A stretch of DNA of 64,000 nucleotides from Rhodospirillaceae bacterium (lineage in GTDB: Bacteria; Pseudomonadota; Alphaproteobacteria; Reyranellales; Reyranellaceae): contig WOUR01000014.1 in NCBI GenBank assembly GCA_009772935.1, positions 124,001 through 188,000 on the forward strand, in the 5' to 3' direction. Made by a program: the position numbers and the translations under genes. Every line of letters starts with the position of its first letter. Position 1 is the stretch's first letter. The notes beneath the pieces are model-generated. The model was not told the origin of the DNA. It saw only the letters and a list, made by a program, of their open reading frames with translations, and did not search any database. Below are positions 53,717 through 62,632 of this stretch, in pieces.

Positions 53717-55107
53717 CATCTGAGGTCGTCGGTTCACCGGGTGTAGCGGGCGAGGGCAAGCGGCTTCGCATCGTGCATTGTGTCGGCTTCTATTTTCCCG
53801 ATTCGACCGGCGGCACCGAGGTCTATGTGCGCGATCTCGTGTCGGCGCTGTCACGGCATTCGATCGACGGTACGATCATCGCCGCGACCGACGGCACCTA
53901 TGACCAGTATTCGTGGAATGGCGTGGAGGTCGTCCGCTATCCGATCGACGCGCCCGAGATCCAGCGCGTCAGCGACAGGGACGTGCGCAAGCGGCGGACC
54001 GTGTTCCAGGAGATAGTGGAGGCCGCAAAGCCGGACCTGTTCCACCTGCATTCCTGGACGAGCGGCGCCGGCCTGCGTCATCTCCGGCAAGTGGCACGAA
54101 TGGACATTCCCAGCGTCGTCACGATGCACGTCCCGTCGCCGATCTGTATGCGCGGCACGATGCTGCTCAACGACGAAAGCCCGTGTGATGGCCGCATCGA
54201 CGACCGCCGCTGCGCCAGGTGCTGGGCGCTCGACCGTGGCCTGCCGGCGCCGGCGGCCTATCTTTTGTCGCAACTGCCGCGTTGGGATGTCACCGACAGT
54301 GCGATATCGCGCCTCTCGCCGCGGGCGGCCACGCTGCTCTCGGCGCGGGCCGCCGCCGCCACGAAAGCGAGGCAGCTGCGCTCGATGGCCACGCTCAGCG
54401 AGCGCATCGTGGCGCCCAGCGAGTGGGTGCGGGCCGCGCTGGCGGAGAATGCGATCCCGCTCGAGAAGGTGGTGGTGTCGGGGCAGTCGGCCAGTGCGGA
54501 GTTCTCGGAGCGCAAGCAGCGGCCGCTGCAAGGCGTCGATCGCCGGCAGATCGTGATCGGCTTCCTCGGCCGGCTCGAGCGCTACAAGGGCGCCGACATG
54601 CTTGTGCGCGCGCTGGCCGAGCTTCCCGCCGACCTGCCGGTCCTTTTGCGGATCGCCGGCGTCGGCCAGGACGCCCGCTTTAGTCGTCGAATGGAGGAGG
54701 CGGCCCGGAAGGATTCGCGCATTCAGCTGATGGGGCTGGTGGAGCACGAAAAGGTGCCGGAATTCCTGGCGGACATCGACGTGCTCGCCGTTCCGTCGCG
54801 CTATATGGAGACCGGGCCGATCGTCGTGCAGGAGGCGCGCGCGCTCGGCATCCCGGTCATGGGTGCCGATCTGGGTGGCATTTCCGAGCGTGTCCATCAC
54901 GGCGTCGATGGATGGCTGTTGCCGTTCGACGATCCCAGGCCGTGGGCCGACGCGATCCGGGTCGCCGCCACCGATCATGCAGAGGTGGCGCGACTGTCGA
55001 GCAACATGCGTCGTACGCGCTCCATTGACGATGTTGCTTCGGACATGGCGAAGCTCTATCGCGAGATCATGACTGGCCGGCCGCAAACCGGGAGGGCGGA
55101 GTCCTAG
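53713..55107 (+). CDS. GT4 family glycosyltransferase with a cysteine cluster insertion
   Basis: A 464-residue GT-B protein: VHCVGFYFPDSTGGTEVYV at the start, IVIGFLGRLERYKGADMLV at the donor domain, and METGPIVVQEARALGIPVMG with E-x7-E. An insertion in the first domain holds Cys145, Cys158, Cys167 and Cys170 (ending CARC), a likely zinc site seen in some GT4 enzymes. It overlaps both neighbours by 1-4 bp. Confidence 0.88.
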   Translation: MTSEVVGSPGVAGEGKRLRIVHCVGFYFPDSTGGTEVYVRDLVSALSRHSIDGTIIAATDGTYDQYSWNGVEVVRYPIDAPEIQRVSDRDVRKRRTVFQEIVEAAKPDLFHLHSWTSGAGLRHLRQVARMDIPSVVTMHVPSPICMRGTMLLNDESPCDGRIDDRRCARCWALDRGLPAPAAYLLSQLPRWDVTDSAISRLSPRAATLLSARAAAATKARQLRSMATLSERIVAPSEWVRAALAENAIPLEKVVVSGQSASAEFSERKQRPLQGVDRRQIVIGFLGRLERYKGADMLVRALAELPADLPVLLRIAGVGQDARFSRRMEEAARKDSRIQLMGLVEHEKVPEFLADIDVLAVPSRYMETGPIVVQEARALGIPVMGADLGGISERVHHGVDGWLLPFDDPRPWADAIRVAATDHAEVARLSSNMRRTRSIDDVASDMAKLYREIMTGRPQTGRAES

Positions 55108-56099
55108 TGCCGTCGCGCGCACCCCTCAATCTCTTCTACGAAGAGCAGGATTCCGATCGCTGGGTGCCCTTGGATCGCTATCCCCGGCGCATGGTGCGCT
55201 GGGCTCTTCGTGGGCCGAAACAGCCCGGCGGGACAATGCGCGTCTACCTGAACCTGTGCGCGGGCCTGGACCGTCTGAACGTGCCGTACCGCGTCAACGA
55301 CTATGGTTACATCCGGGAGAATCCGCACGAGCTGGCCTGCGTGGTCGGCCAGCCACATGTGCTGGCGAAGATCCCGCAGGAAAGCCCGATCCTGTTCGGC
55401 ACGTCGATCTACAATCATCCGAGCGACGATCCGGATCTGCTGCGCCGCCGCAGGATCCGCCGCGTTCTGGTCCCGAGCCCATGGGTCGAGCGGATGTTCT
55501 CGGCCGTCTGGCCGGGCAGTATCAGCGTCTGGCCAGCCGGCATCGACACCGACCGCTGGTCTCCGTCGAAGCGCGCGAACAAGGACGTCGATGTCCTGAT
55601 CTATGACAAGGTGGTCCGGCAGCGGAGCCGCTACATGCGCACCATCGTCGAGCCGTTGCTGAACGAACTCCGGCAGCGGCGCCTCACCGTGGAGACGCTT
55701 CGATACGGCTTCTATCGCGAGGAACGGCTGCACGACCTCAGCCGGCGCACGCGGGCCATGATCTACCTCAGCCATCACGAGACGCAGGGCCTCGCTGCCC
55801 AGCAGATGCTGGCGTCCGACGTTCCGCTCCTTGCCTGGGACCAGGGCGGACTCTGGAAGGATCCGAAGTATGCGCCGCATCTGGTGCGATTCGGGCCGGT
55901 GACCTCGGTGCCGTACTGGGACGAACGGTGTGGCATGAAGTTCAAGGGCGGCGGCGACCTCCTGCCCGCGTTCGACAAGTTCTGGTTTGGCGTGGAGGCG
56001 GGGCTTTATGCGCCGCGCGAGATGATTGCCGACAATTTCACACTCGAGGGCCAGGCGATGGCCTACCTGGCTCTGGTCGACAAGTACGGCGCTAAGTGA
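55107..56099 (+). CDS. Glycosyltransferase-like protein
   Basis: A 330-residue protein with the outline of a GT-B enzyme but weak motifs. PSPWVERMF and WPAGIDTDRWSP resemble the hinge of GT4 proteins. The donor-site equivalent reads HHETQGLAAQQMLASDVPLLA, so the second Glu of E-x7-E is Gln. Either specificity is altered or activity is reduced. The GTG start overlaps the previous stop by 1 base. It ends overlapping the convergent FemAB-like gene by 8 bp. Confidence 0.75.
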   Translation: MPSRAPLNLFYEEQDSDRWVPLDRYPRRMVRWALRGPKQPGGTMRVYLNLCAGLDRLNVPYRVNDYGYIRENPHELACVVGQPHVLAKIPQESPILFGTSIYNHPSDDPDLLRRRRIRRVLVPSPWVERMFSAVWPGSISVWPAGIDTDRWSPSKRANKDVDVLIYDKVVRQRSRYMRTIVEPLLNELRQRRLTVETLRYGFYREERLHDLSRRTRAMIYLSHHETQGLAAQQMLASDVPLLAWDQGGLWKDPKYAPHLVRFGPVTSVPYWDERCGMKFKGGGDLLPAFDKFWFGVEAGLYAPREMIADNFTLEGQAMAYLALVDKYGAK

Positions 56100-57219
56100 C
56101 TGGCGGCGCGCGTCGCTTTTCTCTCAGGAGGCGAAGCAACGCGCGAGGCAGACCAAGTTCGACAACGAACCGGCGCGAGACGTCGAACAGGCCGTAGGCA
56201 AGAGCCCTCAAGCTCGCATTGGCATGGATGACGATGCGGTAGTTCATGTCGATTGTGTCGGTGTACCAGGTTTTGTAAGTGCCCAGGGTACGCATGAAAT
56301 CGAACTTCGTGCAGGTCTTTGCATGATGGTCGACGAGCGCGAGCAGCAGCACCGCGCCGACCCGATCGTTGTGGAACGCCCGATCCCGCGCCGGCATGTA
56401 GTAGTAGGCCTTCCGGTCGTCGATAAACCCGAAGTGCGCCGCCGCCATCTTTTCCCCCGATGAGACGACGGACAGGTCGAGGTGGGCTCGCATGCCTTCG
56501 CTGGCGACCAGCGCGTCGAAGAATTTCCTGTCCTTCTCTCGCCCCAGAGGACTGCCGGGCCACGTCCGGACGTGGAGATCGCAAAACCGCGGCCAGAGCG
56601 CGTCGAAGTCGCTGCACGCGATCCGCACCTCGAAGCCGCGCGCCGGCAGCGCCTGGAGCCGGCTACGGATGCGGTGCAGCCGGCCGGTATCCTCGGTGGC
56701 GCGCCCCGGCCTTAGGTCGCGCACCGCCACCGGGGTCTGCATGTGCGTGCGCGCCGTCCAGTGATGACGCGCCTGCGCGGCATTCACGATCTGGAACGTC
56801 GTCGGATCGCGGCTGCAGAACTGCTGGAGATCGAGCACGTCCCAGCGGTCGGCGTGGATGTCGAGGAAATCTAGGATGGCGGTGACGGCGCGGCCCCTGT
56901 GAACGCCGGCCCGCACCAGGAAATTCTGATAGTCGGCAATCCCCGCGACGATCGTCTCGGCCACCGTGACGCCGACGCCGAAGGATCGCGCGCGGCGCAG
57001 GCAGAGCGGCGCCAAGGCCGCGATCGGGCCCGCCGGCGCATCGCGCGCCACGACGACGAACAACTCGTCGCCGGCCCGGCAGTGCCGGAAGAAAAGAAAG
57101 CTCCATTCCCAGCGATAGAAGATCTCCGGGAATTCCATTGCATCGACGAGCTCGTTCCATTCTTTTCGCAGCCGTTCGAACGCTTCGACCGACGTGACGA
57201 GTTCGACGGAGAGGGCCAT
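56092..57219 (-). CDS. GNAT/FemAB-like acyltransferase (CelD/BioF2 type)
   Basis: A 375-residue protein with two GNAT-like halves. WNELVDAMEFPEIFYRWEWS at the start and GEKMAAAHFGFIDDRKAYYYMPARD near the end are typical of CelD/BcsL-like proteins found in exopolysaccharide loci. It may acylate a sugar or lipid-linked glycan. ATG 57219 is 1 bp after the methyltransferase stop. Confidence 0.8.
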   Translation of the reverse strand: MALSVELVTSVEAFERLRKEWNELVDAMEFPEIFYRWEWSFLFFRHCRAGDELFVVVARDAPAGPIAALAPLCLRRARSFGVGVTVAETIVAGIADYQNFLVRAGVHRGRAVTAILDFLDIHADRWDVLDLQQFCSRDPTTFQIVNAAQARHHWTARTHMQTPVAVRDLRPGRATEDTGRLHRIRSRLQALPARGFEVRIACSDFDALWPRFCDLHVRTWPGSPLGREKDRKFFDALVASEGMRAHLDLSVVSSGEKMAAAHFGFIDDRKAYYYMPARDRAFHNDRVGAVLLLALVDHHAKTCTKFDFMRTLGTYKTWYTDTIDMNYRIVIHANASLRALAYGLFDVSRRFVVELGLPRALLRLLREKRRAPPVT

Positions 57220-57220
57220 G

Positions 57221-58021
57221 TCAGGCGCCCCCCGGTTTGCGCGACATGTAGTAGATCCACGGATTGGAATCCCGCTCCAGGCGCGGATCGTCGCCTGGCA
57301 GGAAGTCGCGGCTCTCGTTGCCGGCACAGGCGATGTCAACCATGCCGAGGCGACGCAGTTCGGCCACGCCGATGTCGGGGCGCACGTAGTAGAGCGCAGA
57401 TGAGCGGAAGGAATGGGTGCCGTCATGGACTCGGCCCGCGGCGAGCGGCATGCGGTACTGCAGCAGGCCGTTCTTCGCCCAGAACACGCTCGACCATTTG
57501 AACGAGCGCAACGTCTCGCGCAGGCTGGCGTGGACGCGGAAGCGGAAGCGGTCGACGATCCAAGGAAGATAGTTTGCGTTGTGGCTGGAGAAGACCATCA
57601 GGCCGCCGGCTCGCAGGACGCGGCGCATCTCGGTGAGCGCCATCATGCGTTCGCGCCGATCGAGATGATCGATGCCATTGTAGCTGAAAAGGACGAAGTC
57701 GTAGCTTTCATCCGCCGCGAACTCGAGGCGGCGCACATCGGCTACGGCGAACCGGAAGGAAGGAAACTCCAGCTTGCAGCGCGTGATCATCGCGGCCGAG
57801 TAGTCGATGCCGAGATAGGTGCGGGCGTGCGGGGCGAAATGGCGGGTGGTCCGTCCGCCTCCGACACCGATGTCGAGCATGTCCATTGTGCCGAGCGCGG
57901 GACCGAGTTGTGCCAGCAGCGTCTGCTCCGGCTTCTGAAGCCCATCGGGCCGGGCATAAAGCGCCACGATGTCGGGCGATTCGTAGGTGGAATGGGTGAG
58001 GTCGGAGGCAAAGCCGGTCAT
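57221..58021 (-). CDS. Class I SAM-dependent methyltransferase
   Basis: A 266-residue methyltransferase. The SAM site LDIGVGGGRTTRHF and the acidic GIDYS strand end are present, followed by ADVRRLEF and YNGIDHLD. The ATG overlaps the PIG-L gene's stop (ATGA), so they are coupled. In this locus it could cap the glycan end that the Wzt domain recognises; that is inference. Confidence 0.88.
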   Translation of the reverse strand: MTGFASDLTHSTYESPDIVALYARPDGLQKPEQTLLAQLGPALGTMDMLDIGVGGGRTTRHFAPHARTYLGIDYSAAMITRCKLEFPSFRFAVADVRRLEFAADESYDFVLFSYNGIDHLDRRERMMALTEMRRVLRAGGLMVFSSHNANYLPWIVDRFRFRVHASLRETLRSFKWSSVFWAKNGLLQYRMPLAAGRVHDGTHSFRSSALYYVRPDIGVAELRRLGMVDIACAGNESRDFLPGDDPRLERDSNPWIYYMSRKPGGA

Positions 58022-59061
58022 GCCTTGCCCCATTCGGTATCCCAGTCGGTGATCGTCCCCCGACGACCGATCGTGCCGAGCTGAACCGGGAGGATCCGGT
58101 CAACGAGGCGGGCCGGCAGGCGACGGCGCAGGGCCAGCACGAGGCGCAGATAGGATCGATCGAAGTCGAAGGGGTAGCGCCGATGGCGGTCGCGAATGCC
58201 TGTGATCAGCCGGTCGGGATAACTGCGCGTCGCCACCAGGGAGGGGGCATTCTGGCTCACGAAGGCCGCCAGCATGCGCCGCTTGTCGGCCAGTTCCTGC
58301 GGCGACAACCGGAGCTTGAGGATCGTGCGTCGGTCGACCCCGTCCGGCGGTCCGTTGTAGGCAACCAGGCCGAACAGCCAACGCGCGGTGAGGGCCAGGA
58401 TACGGTGCGGCGTGTTCACGAGCGAGACATACGGGCTGTATTCCGGCGCCTCGAACACCGCGAACCGATCGGCCGGCGTGAGTAGGCGATCGATCAATGC
58501 CGCAGCCATGTCGTGATGGACATGGCCGCCCTCGAAGGCCGGCGTGACGAGAACGGTCGGCCTGAACTCGTCGATGACGCCCCGCAGGACGGCCGCAGCC
58601 TTGTGCAGCTTCTCCGGATCGCGACTCTCTAGGGGCGGCATGAGATCGAGGAAGCGCAGGTCGTCCCCGCCGAGGCCGGCGACGCCCCAGGCGGCGCGCG
58701 CTTCCGCCTCGCGTCGCTCCGGCAAGGCCGGCGCTTCATCGCGCGCGAGATAGACAACGCGCGTGACGCCACCCAGGCGACTGTTGCGCAGACCAAGCCC
58801 GCCGGCGGAGATGACGCAATCGTCCTCGTGGGGGGCCACGATCAGCAGCCGGCCCGGCGCATCCCAGCAGATCCAGCGCTCGATCATGCAGATTCGCAGT
58901 AGAGCGAGGGCGGCGACGGCCAGCAGCATCGAGTAGAAGAGCGCGAAGGGCAGGGCGATCCACCAGGCACCGGGCACGAGCATCGCCAGCCAGAACAGGA
59001 ATGCGACGGTGGCAAGCAATGCCACGACGATCGACGGCCGGAAATCGATTCGGAGCTTCAT
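58018..59061 (-). CDS. PIG-L family deacetylase with N-terminal membrane helices
   Basis: A 347-residue protein. Two hydrophobic helices (about 10-57) precede the PIG-L domain with LLIVAPHEDDCVISAGG (normally HPDDE) and the HVHHDMA metal ligand. Such enzymes remove acetyl groups from N-acetylhexosamines. The catalytic domain is probably cytoplasmic. It is divergent from the glycosyltransferase at 59133, with a 71-bp gap that must hold both promoters. Confidence 0.88.
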   Translation of the reverse strand: MKLRIDFRPSIVVALLATVAFLFWLAMLVPGAWWIALPFALFYSMLLAVAALALLRICMIERWICWDAPGRLLIVAPHEDDCVISAGGLGLRNSRLGGVTRVVYLARDEAPALPERREAEARAAWGVAGLGGDDLRFLDLMPPLESRDPEKLHKAAAVLRGVIDEFRPTVLVTPAFEGGHVHHDMAAALIDRLLTPADRFAVFEAPEYSPYVSLVNTPHRILALTARWLFGLVAYNGPPDGVDRRTILKLRLSPQELADKRRMLAAFVSQNAPSLVATRSYPDRLITGIRDRHRRYPFDFDRSYLRLVLALRRRLPARLVDRILPVQLGTIGRRGTITDWDTEWGKA

Positions 59062-59132
59062 TCGATCGCAGAGCCCATTCCTGCAACATCTATGCTATCA
59101 ATTGCCCCGGTACATCAAGCCCTTGCGAATCT

Positions 59133-60326
59133 GTGGACGAGCCGTTGCGCCTTCTTCACGTCGTTCCGACCTATCTGCCGGCGGTGAGATATGGCGGGCC
59201 GATCCGTTCCGTCCATGCGCTTTGCCGGGAACTTGCCGCAGCCGGCCATGACGTGCAGGTCTTCACCACCAGCGTCGACGGCCCATCGGACAGCGATGTG
59301 CCACTGATGATCCCGGTCGACGTCCAAGGGGTGAAGGTTACCTACTTTCCCAGTCGCGTGCTGCGCCGGCTTTACTGGTCTCCGCCCATGGGGCGAGCCC
59401 TCGCGGCATCGATCGCGGGCTTCGACGTCGTGCACCTGCACTCGGTCTTCCTGTGGCCGATCCTCGCCGGAGCCCGTGCGGCGCGCGCTCGCGGCATCCC
59501 GTATGTAATCTCGCCGAGAGGCATGCTCGTTCCCGAGCTGATCCGGCGGAAGAGCCGCTGGGTCAAGGAAGCCTGGATCCGCCTGATCGACCGTCCCAAT
59601 CTGGAGGCCGCCGCGGCGGTCCATGCGACATCGGCCATCGAGGCGCAGCACATCGCGAGCTTTGGCTGGCGCCTGCCGCCCATCGTGATGATTCCGCACG
59701 GCGTCGACGATCCGCCGCCGCCGTCCAAGGCGGCGCTGTCTCCGGACGTGGCCGAAGCGATTTCACGCGGTCCGATGGTCCTGTCGTTCGGGCGGCTGAG
59801 CTGGGAGAAGGGGCTCGACCGGGTGATCGCAGCCCTGGCCGAGGCGCCGTCGGTGCGCGCGGTCATGGCCGGCGACGATGGCGGCCATGCCGGCTTCCTG
59901 GCGTCGGAGGCGGCTCGCCTCGGTGTCGCCGACCGGGTGACGATCATCGCGCGACATGTCTCGGGCGTCGACAAGGAGGCGTTGTTCGCGGCGGCGCGCC
60001 TTTTTGCGATGACGTCGCTGTCGGAGAACTTCGGCATTGCCGCCTTCGAGGCCATGCGGAGGGGGGTGCCCGTGCTGGCCACGCCCGATGTCGGCATGTC
60101 GGAGATCGTGCGCGATATTCAGGCCGGGCTGGTGGTCGACCCGACTCCCTCCGCCATAGCGGCGGGATTGCGGGCGATGTTCGCTGACCCGGAGCTCTGC
60201 CGCCGGCAGGGAGAGACCGGGCGAACGCATGTCATCGATCACTATGGCTGGCCTGCTGTCGCCCGGCGGATGGCCGAACTCTATCGTTCGATCGCCGACG
60301 CGGGACGACCGGGAGCCGCCACGTGA
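59133..60326 (+). CDS. GT4 family glycosyltransferase
   Basis: A 397-residue GT-B protein. Start of acceptor domain: LRLLHVVPTYLPAVRYGGPI. Donor domain: VLSFGRLSWEKGLDRVI and SENFGIAAFEAMRRGVPVLATP with E-x7-E. I chose GTG 59133 (VDEPLRLLH), which gives the normal short N-terminus, but its ribosome-binding site is weak. It overlaps the next gene by 4 bp. Confidence 0.85.
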   Translation: MDEPLRLLHVVPTYLPAVRYGGPIRSVHALCRELAAAGHDVQVFTTSVDGPSDSDVPLMIPVDVQGVKVTYFPSRVLRRLYWSPPMGRALAASIAGFDVVHLHSVFLWPILAGARAARARGIPYVISPRGMLVPELIRRKSRWVKEAWIRLIDRPNLEAAAAVHATSAIEAQHIASFGWRLPPIVMIPHGVDDPPPPSKAALSPDVAEAISRGPMVLSFGRLSWEKGLDRVIAALAEAPSVRAVMAGDDGGHAGFLASEAARLGVADRVTIIARHVSGVDKEALFAAARLFAMTSLSENFGIAAFEAMRRGVPVLATPDVGMSEIVRDIQAGLVVDPTPSAIAAGLRAMFADPELCRRQGETGRTHVIDHYGWPAVARRMAELYRSIADAGRPGAAT

Positions 60327-61489
60327 CCGAACTGTTCGAGCAGAGCCCGTTCGATCCGGTGAGGGAGCGCCGCATCGTCATCATCGCCGACTGGCTGCCG
60401 CCGGATTTCGGCGCCGTCGGGCAGTACATGCAGATGCGCGCGCAGAGGCTGGCAGAGCAGGGGCACGAGGTCACGCTGGTGGGCTTGACGACGGGTGCCG
60501 GGTCGAAGGTGCAAAAGGAATGCGGCAAGGGTAGCCTGACGGAAGTCCGCTTGCCCGCACGTCCGGTCCCGCGTCGCTCGCTGGCGGGCCGTATGTTGTG
60601 GACGATCACCACGAACATGCGCCTGATCTTTGGTGCCTTACGTGCGCTGAGGGCGGCCGACGGCATCCTGTTCACCGGCTCGCCGCCTTTCCTCATTCAT
60701 CTGCTGGTGCCTCTGAAGTTGCTTTGGCGGGGACGGCTCATCTACCGGATCACCGATTTCCATCCTGAATGCCTGATCGCGGCGCAGGACCGGCCATCGC
60801 GCGTCCTGAGCCTGCTGCTCGCACTGACGAATTTCTGGCGCCGTCGCGTCGATGGATTCGAGGTCCTGGGCGAAGACCAGCGGCGGCGCCTGAATGCGAC
60901 GGGCGTTCCGGCCGCGCGGATTGTCCTGGTACGGGACGGTTCGCCCGTGACGTTTGACCCGAGTGGACCGGTCGAGCCCCTGCCGGCGGATTTGGCCGGG
61001 AAATGCGTGCTGCTCTATTCGGGCAACTTCGGGGTCGCTCATGAAGTCGAGACCGTGGCACGGGGCTATGAGCTTCATCACAAGCAGGGAAGCGGGCGTG
61101 TCGTGCTGTGGCTTAGCGCCACAGGGGCCGGCGCAGAGGAGATTGCCACCCGCTTCACGGCGGCCGGTCTGCCGTTCCATCGGTCATTTCCCGTGCCTTT
61201 GGAAAGGCTGGCAGGCTTGCTCCGTGCCCCGGCCGCGCACCTCGTGACGCTGCGTGATTCTTTCGTGGGCTATGTCATGCCGTCCAAGATCTATGCCTGC
61301 CTGGAATCGGGTAGACCCGTGCTCTTCGTCGGCAGCGCTGAGTCCGACGTGGATCTGTTGTCCCGTTCTGCGCCCCTGAAATATTGGCGGGTTGCCTGCG
61401 GAAATATCGAAGGGTTTGCAACGGCGCTCGAGTCGTTGGCGGATCTAAGCAACCTCGGGCTCCCCGACACAGGGCATCACAAGGGTTGA
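60323..61489 (+). CDS. Glycosyltransferase (WbuB-like GT4)
   Basis: A 388-residue protein: IVIIADWLPPDFGAVGQYMQ at the start, ITDFHPECL in the first domain and YVMPSKIYACLESGRPVLFVG at the donor end, the pattern of WbuB-like fucosaminyl- or N-acetylhexosaminyl-transferases. The GTG start overlaps the previous stop. A 260-bp gap follows. Confidence 0.85.
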   Translation: MTELFEQSPFDPVRERRIVIIADWLPPDFGAVGQYMQMRAQRLAEQGHEVTLVGLTTGAGSKVQKECGKGSLTEVRLPARPVPRRSLAGRMLWTITTNMRLIFGALRALRAADGILFTGSPPFLIHLLVPLKLLWRGRLIYRITDFHPECLIAAQDRPSRVLSLLLALTNFWRRRVDGFEVLGEDQRRRLNATGVPAARIVLVRDGSPVTFDPSGPVEPLPADLAGKCVLLYSGNFGVAHEVETVARGYELHHKQGSGRVVLWLSATGAGAEEIATRFTAAGLPFHRSFPVPLERLAGLLRAPAAHLVTLRDSFVGYVMPSKIYACLESGRPVLFVGSAESDVDLLSRSAPLKYWRVACGNIEGFATALESLADLSNLGLPDTGHHKG

Positions 61490-61603
61490 ACAGAGCCGAC
61501 TCCCCTGGGGAAAATACGGATCGTTTGTTTGCGTTTTTGCTGCAGCTTATTCTGCATTTCGCCACAATCCTGCGTCACGATTGCAAAATCCTGGGTCAAG
61601 AGG

Positions 61604-61617
61604 TTGACGCAGGTCAG
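61604..61617. promoter_or_regulatory. FNR/FixK-like box (one mismatch) in the gap before the repeat-protein gene
   Basis: TTGACGCAGGTCAG matches the box at 854-867 in 13 of 14 positions. It is about 145 bp before the ATG at 61750, rather far, so the match may be fortuitous. The rest of the 260-bp gap is AT-richer than average, with no clear ORF. Confidence 0.3.
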
Positions 61618-61749
61618 AGAAAATTGGGTCGGGGCTGAGGGGCCTTGGCTTTCTGCATGCAATTCGCTAGTTTGTTGAGTGACTTGGGTGGGACCAATCG
61701 AGCATATCGAGGTGGGCCAAGTGGGTGTAACGCTTCCGCAAAATTGACC

Positions 61750-62559
61750 ATGTCGTCACACCGACGCGCGGTTGGGTTGGGTAACACGTTAAAAATTGCA
61801 CTCCGGACGCAGGGTTTCGCGGCGATTTCGGTCCTACTTTGGGCCGTGAGCGCGTCTGCGCAGGTGGGTCCCGAGGTGGCGCAGGTGCTGCCGGGTAATT
61901 CTCAGCCGGCTGCAGGGCCCAGTCAGCAGGGAACCGGGCCGATGCAGGGGGCCGGCCCTGGCGGAGCCGGAACCAGTGGTAGCCCCACTGCGGATCCCCA
62001 GCAGGCTCAGCAGGCCCCGCAGCAGGGGGGTGGTCCGCTCCAGAACGCCGGGCCCTTGCAGGGCGCCGGTCCCATCCAGACAGCCGGCCCGCTCCAGAGC
62101 GCCGGTCCCCTGCAAAGTGCGGGGCCGCTGCAGAGCACTGGCCCGTTGCAGAACGCGGGTCCGTTGCAGAACGCAGCGCCGCTGCAGAATATCGCTCCGG
62201 ACGGTGGACCTCCGGGCGGAATCGACGGCTTTAACACGGCCGGAGATCCTCTCATCCCGCCTCCCAACGATACCCAGTACAACGTCGCAAGTTACGGTCC
62301 GGTGGGTGGCTCGACCTGGCAGCAGTTCGTTGCGTCCACTCTGGGCGCTCCGGGAGGGACTTCGGGTCCGACGCTCGTGAGCTTGGTGAGTGCCCTTCCG
62401 CTGGCGCCTCCGGCGCCTCCGGCGCCTCCGTCGCCGCCGTCGCCATATACGCCGGTCAGCAATCCGCAACCGCCGGCGCCGCCATTCCCTGGGCCGCCTG
62501 GGCCGCTTCCACCGGTTATCTATGACCCGACGACGCCGCAGCAGCAGAGCCCTAGATAG
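61750..62559 (+). CDS. Secreted Pro/Gln-rich protein with hexapeptide repeats
   Basis: A 269-residue exported protein. Signal peptide about 1-38 (ends SASAQ). Residues about 95-150 hold nine copies of a six-residue unit GPLQ-N/S/G-A; before it is a Gln/Gly/Pro-rich stretch. The C-terminal third is strongly Pro-rich. The composition and disorder suggest a flexible surface or matrix protein. It is 73 bp upstream of a beta-barrel gene and probably shares its transcript. I recognise no family. An earlier in-frame ATG at 61645 lacks a signal-peptide-like start. Confidence 0.75.
   Translation: MSSHRRAVGLGNTLKIALRTQGFAAISVLLWAVSASAQVGPEVAQVLPGNSQPAAGPSQQGTGPMQGAGPGGAGTSGSPTADPQQAQQAPQQGGGPLQNAGPLQGAGPIQTAGPLQSAGPLQSAGPLQSTGPLQNAGPLQNAAPLQNIAPDGGPPGGIDGFNTAGDPLIPPPNDTQYNVASYGPVGGSTWQQFVASTLGAPGGTSGPTLVSLVSALPLAPPAPPAPPSPPSPYTPVSNPQPPAPPFPGPPGPLPPVIYDPTTPQQQSPR
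62032..62199 (+). repeat. Tandem 18-bp coding repeats (GPLQ-x-A units)
   Basis: Nine degenerate 18-bp units within the secreted protein gene, each encoding GPLQ followed by N/S/G and A/T. Unit-to-unit differences are mostly at the fifth and sixth residues, typical of slippage-driven expansion. Confidence 0.8.
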
Positions 62560-62632
62560 GGTTCAGGAGTGTCTGCAGGGAACTTTTTTCCAGCCGACCC
62601 TCGGACCGTTCCCTGGATGGCCACAAGCACCC

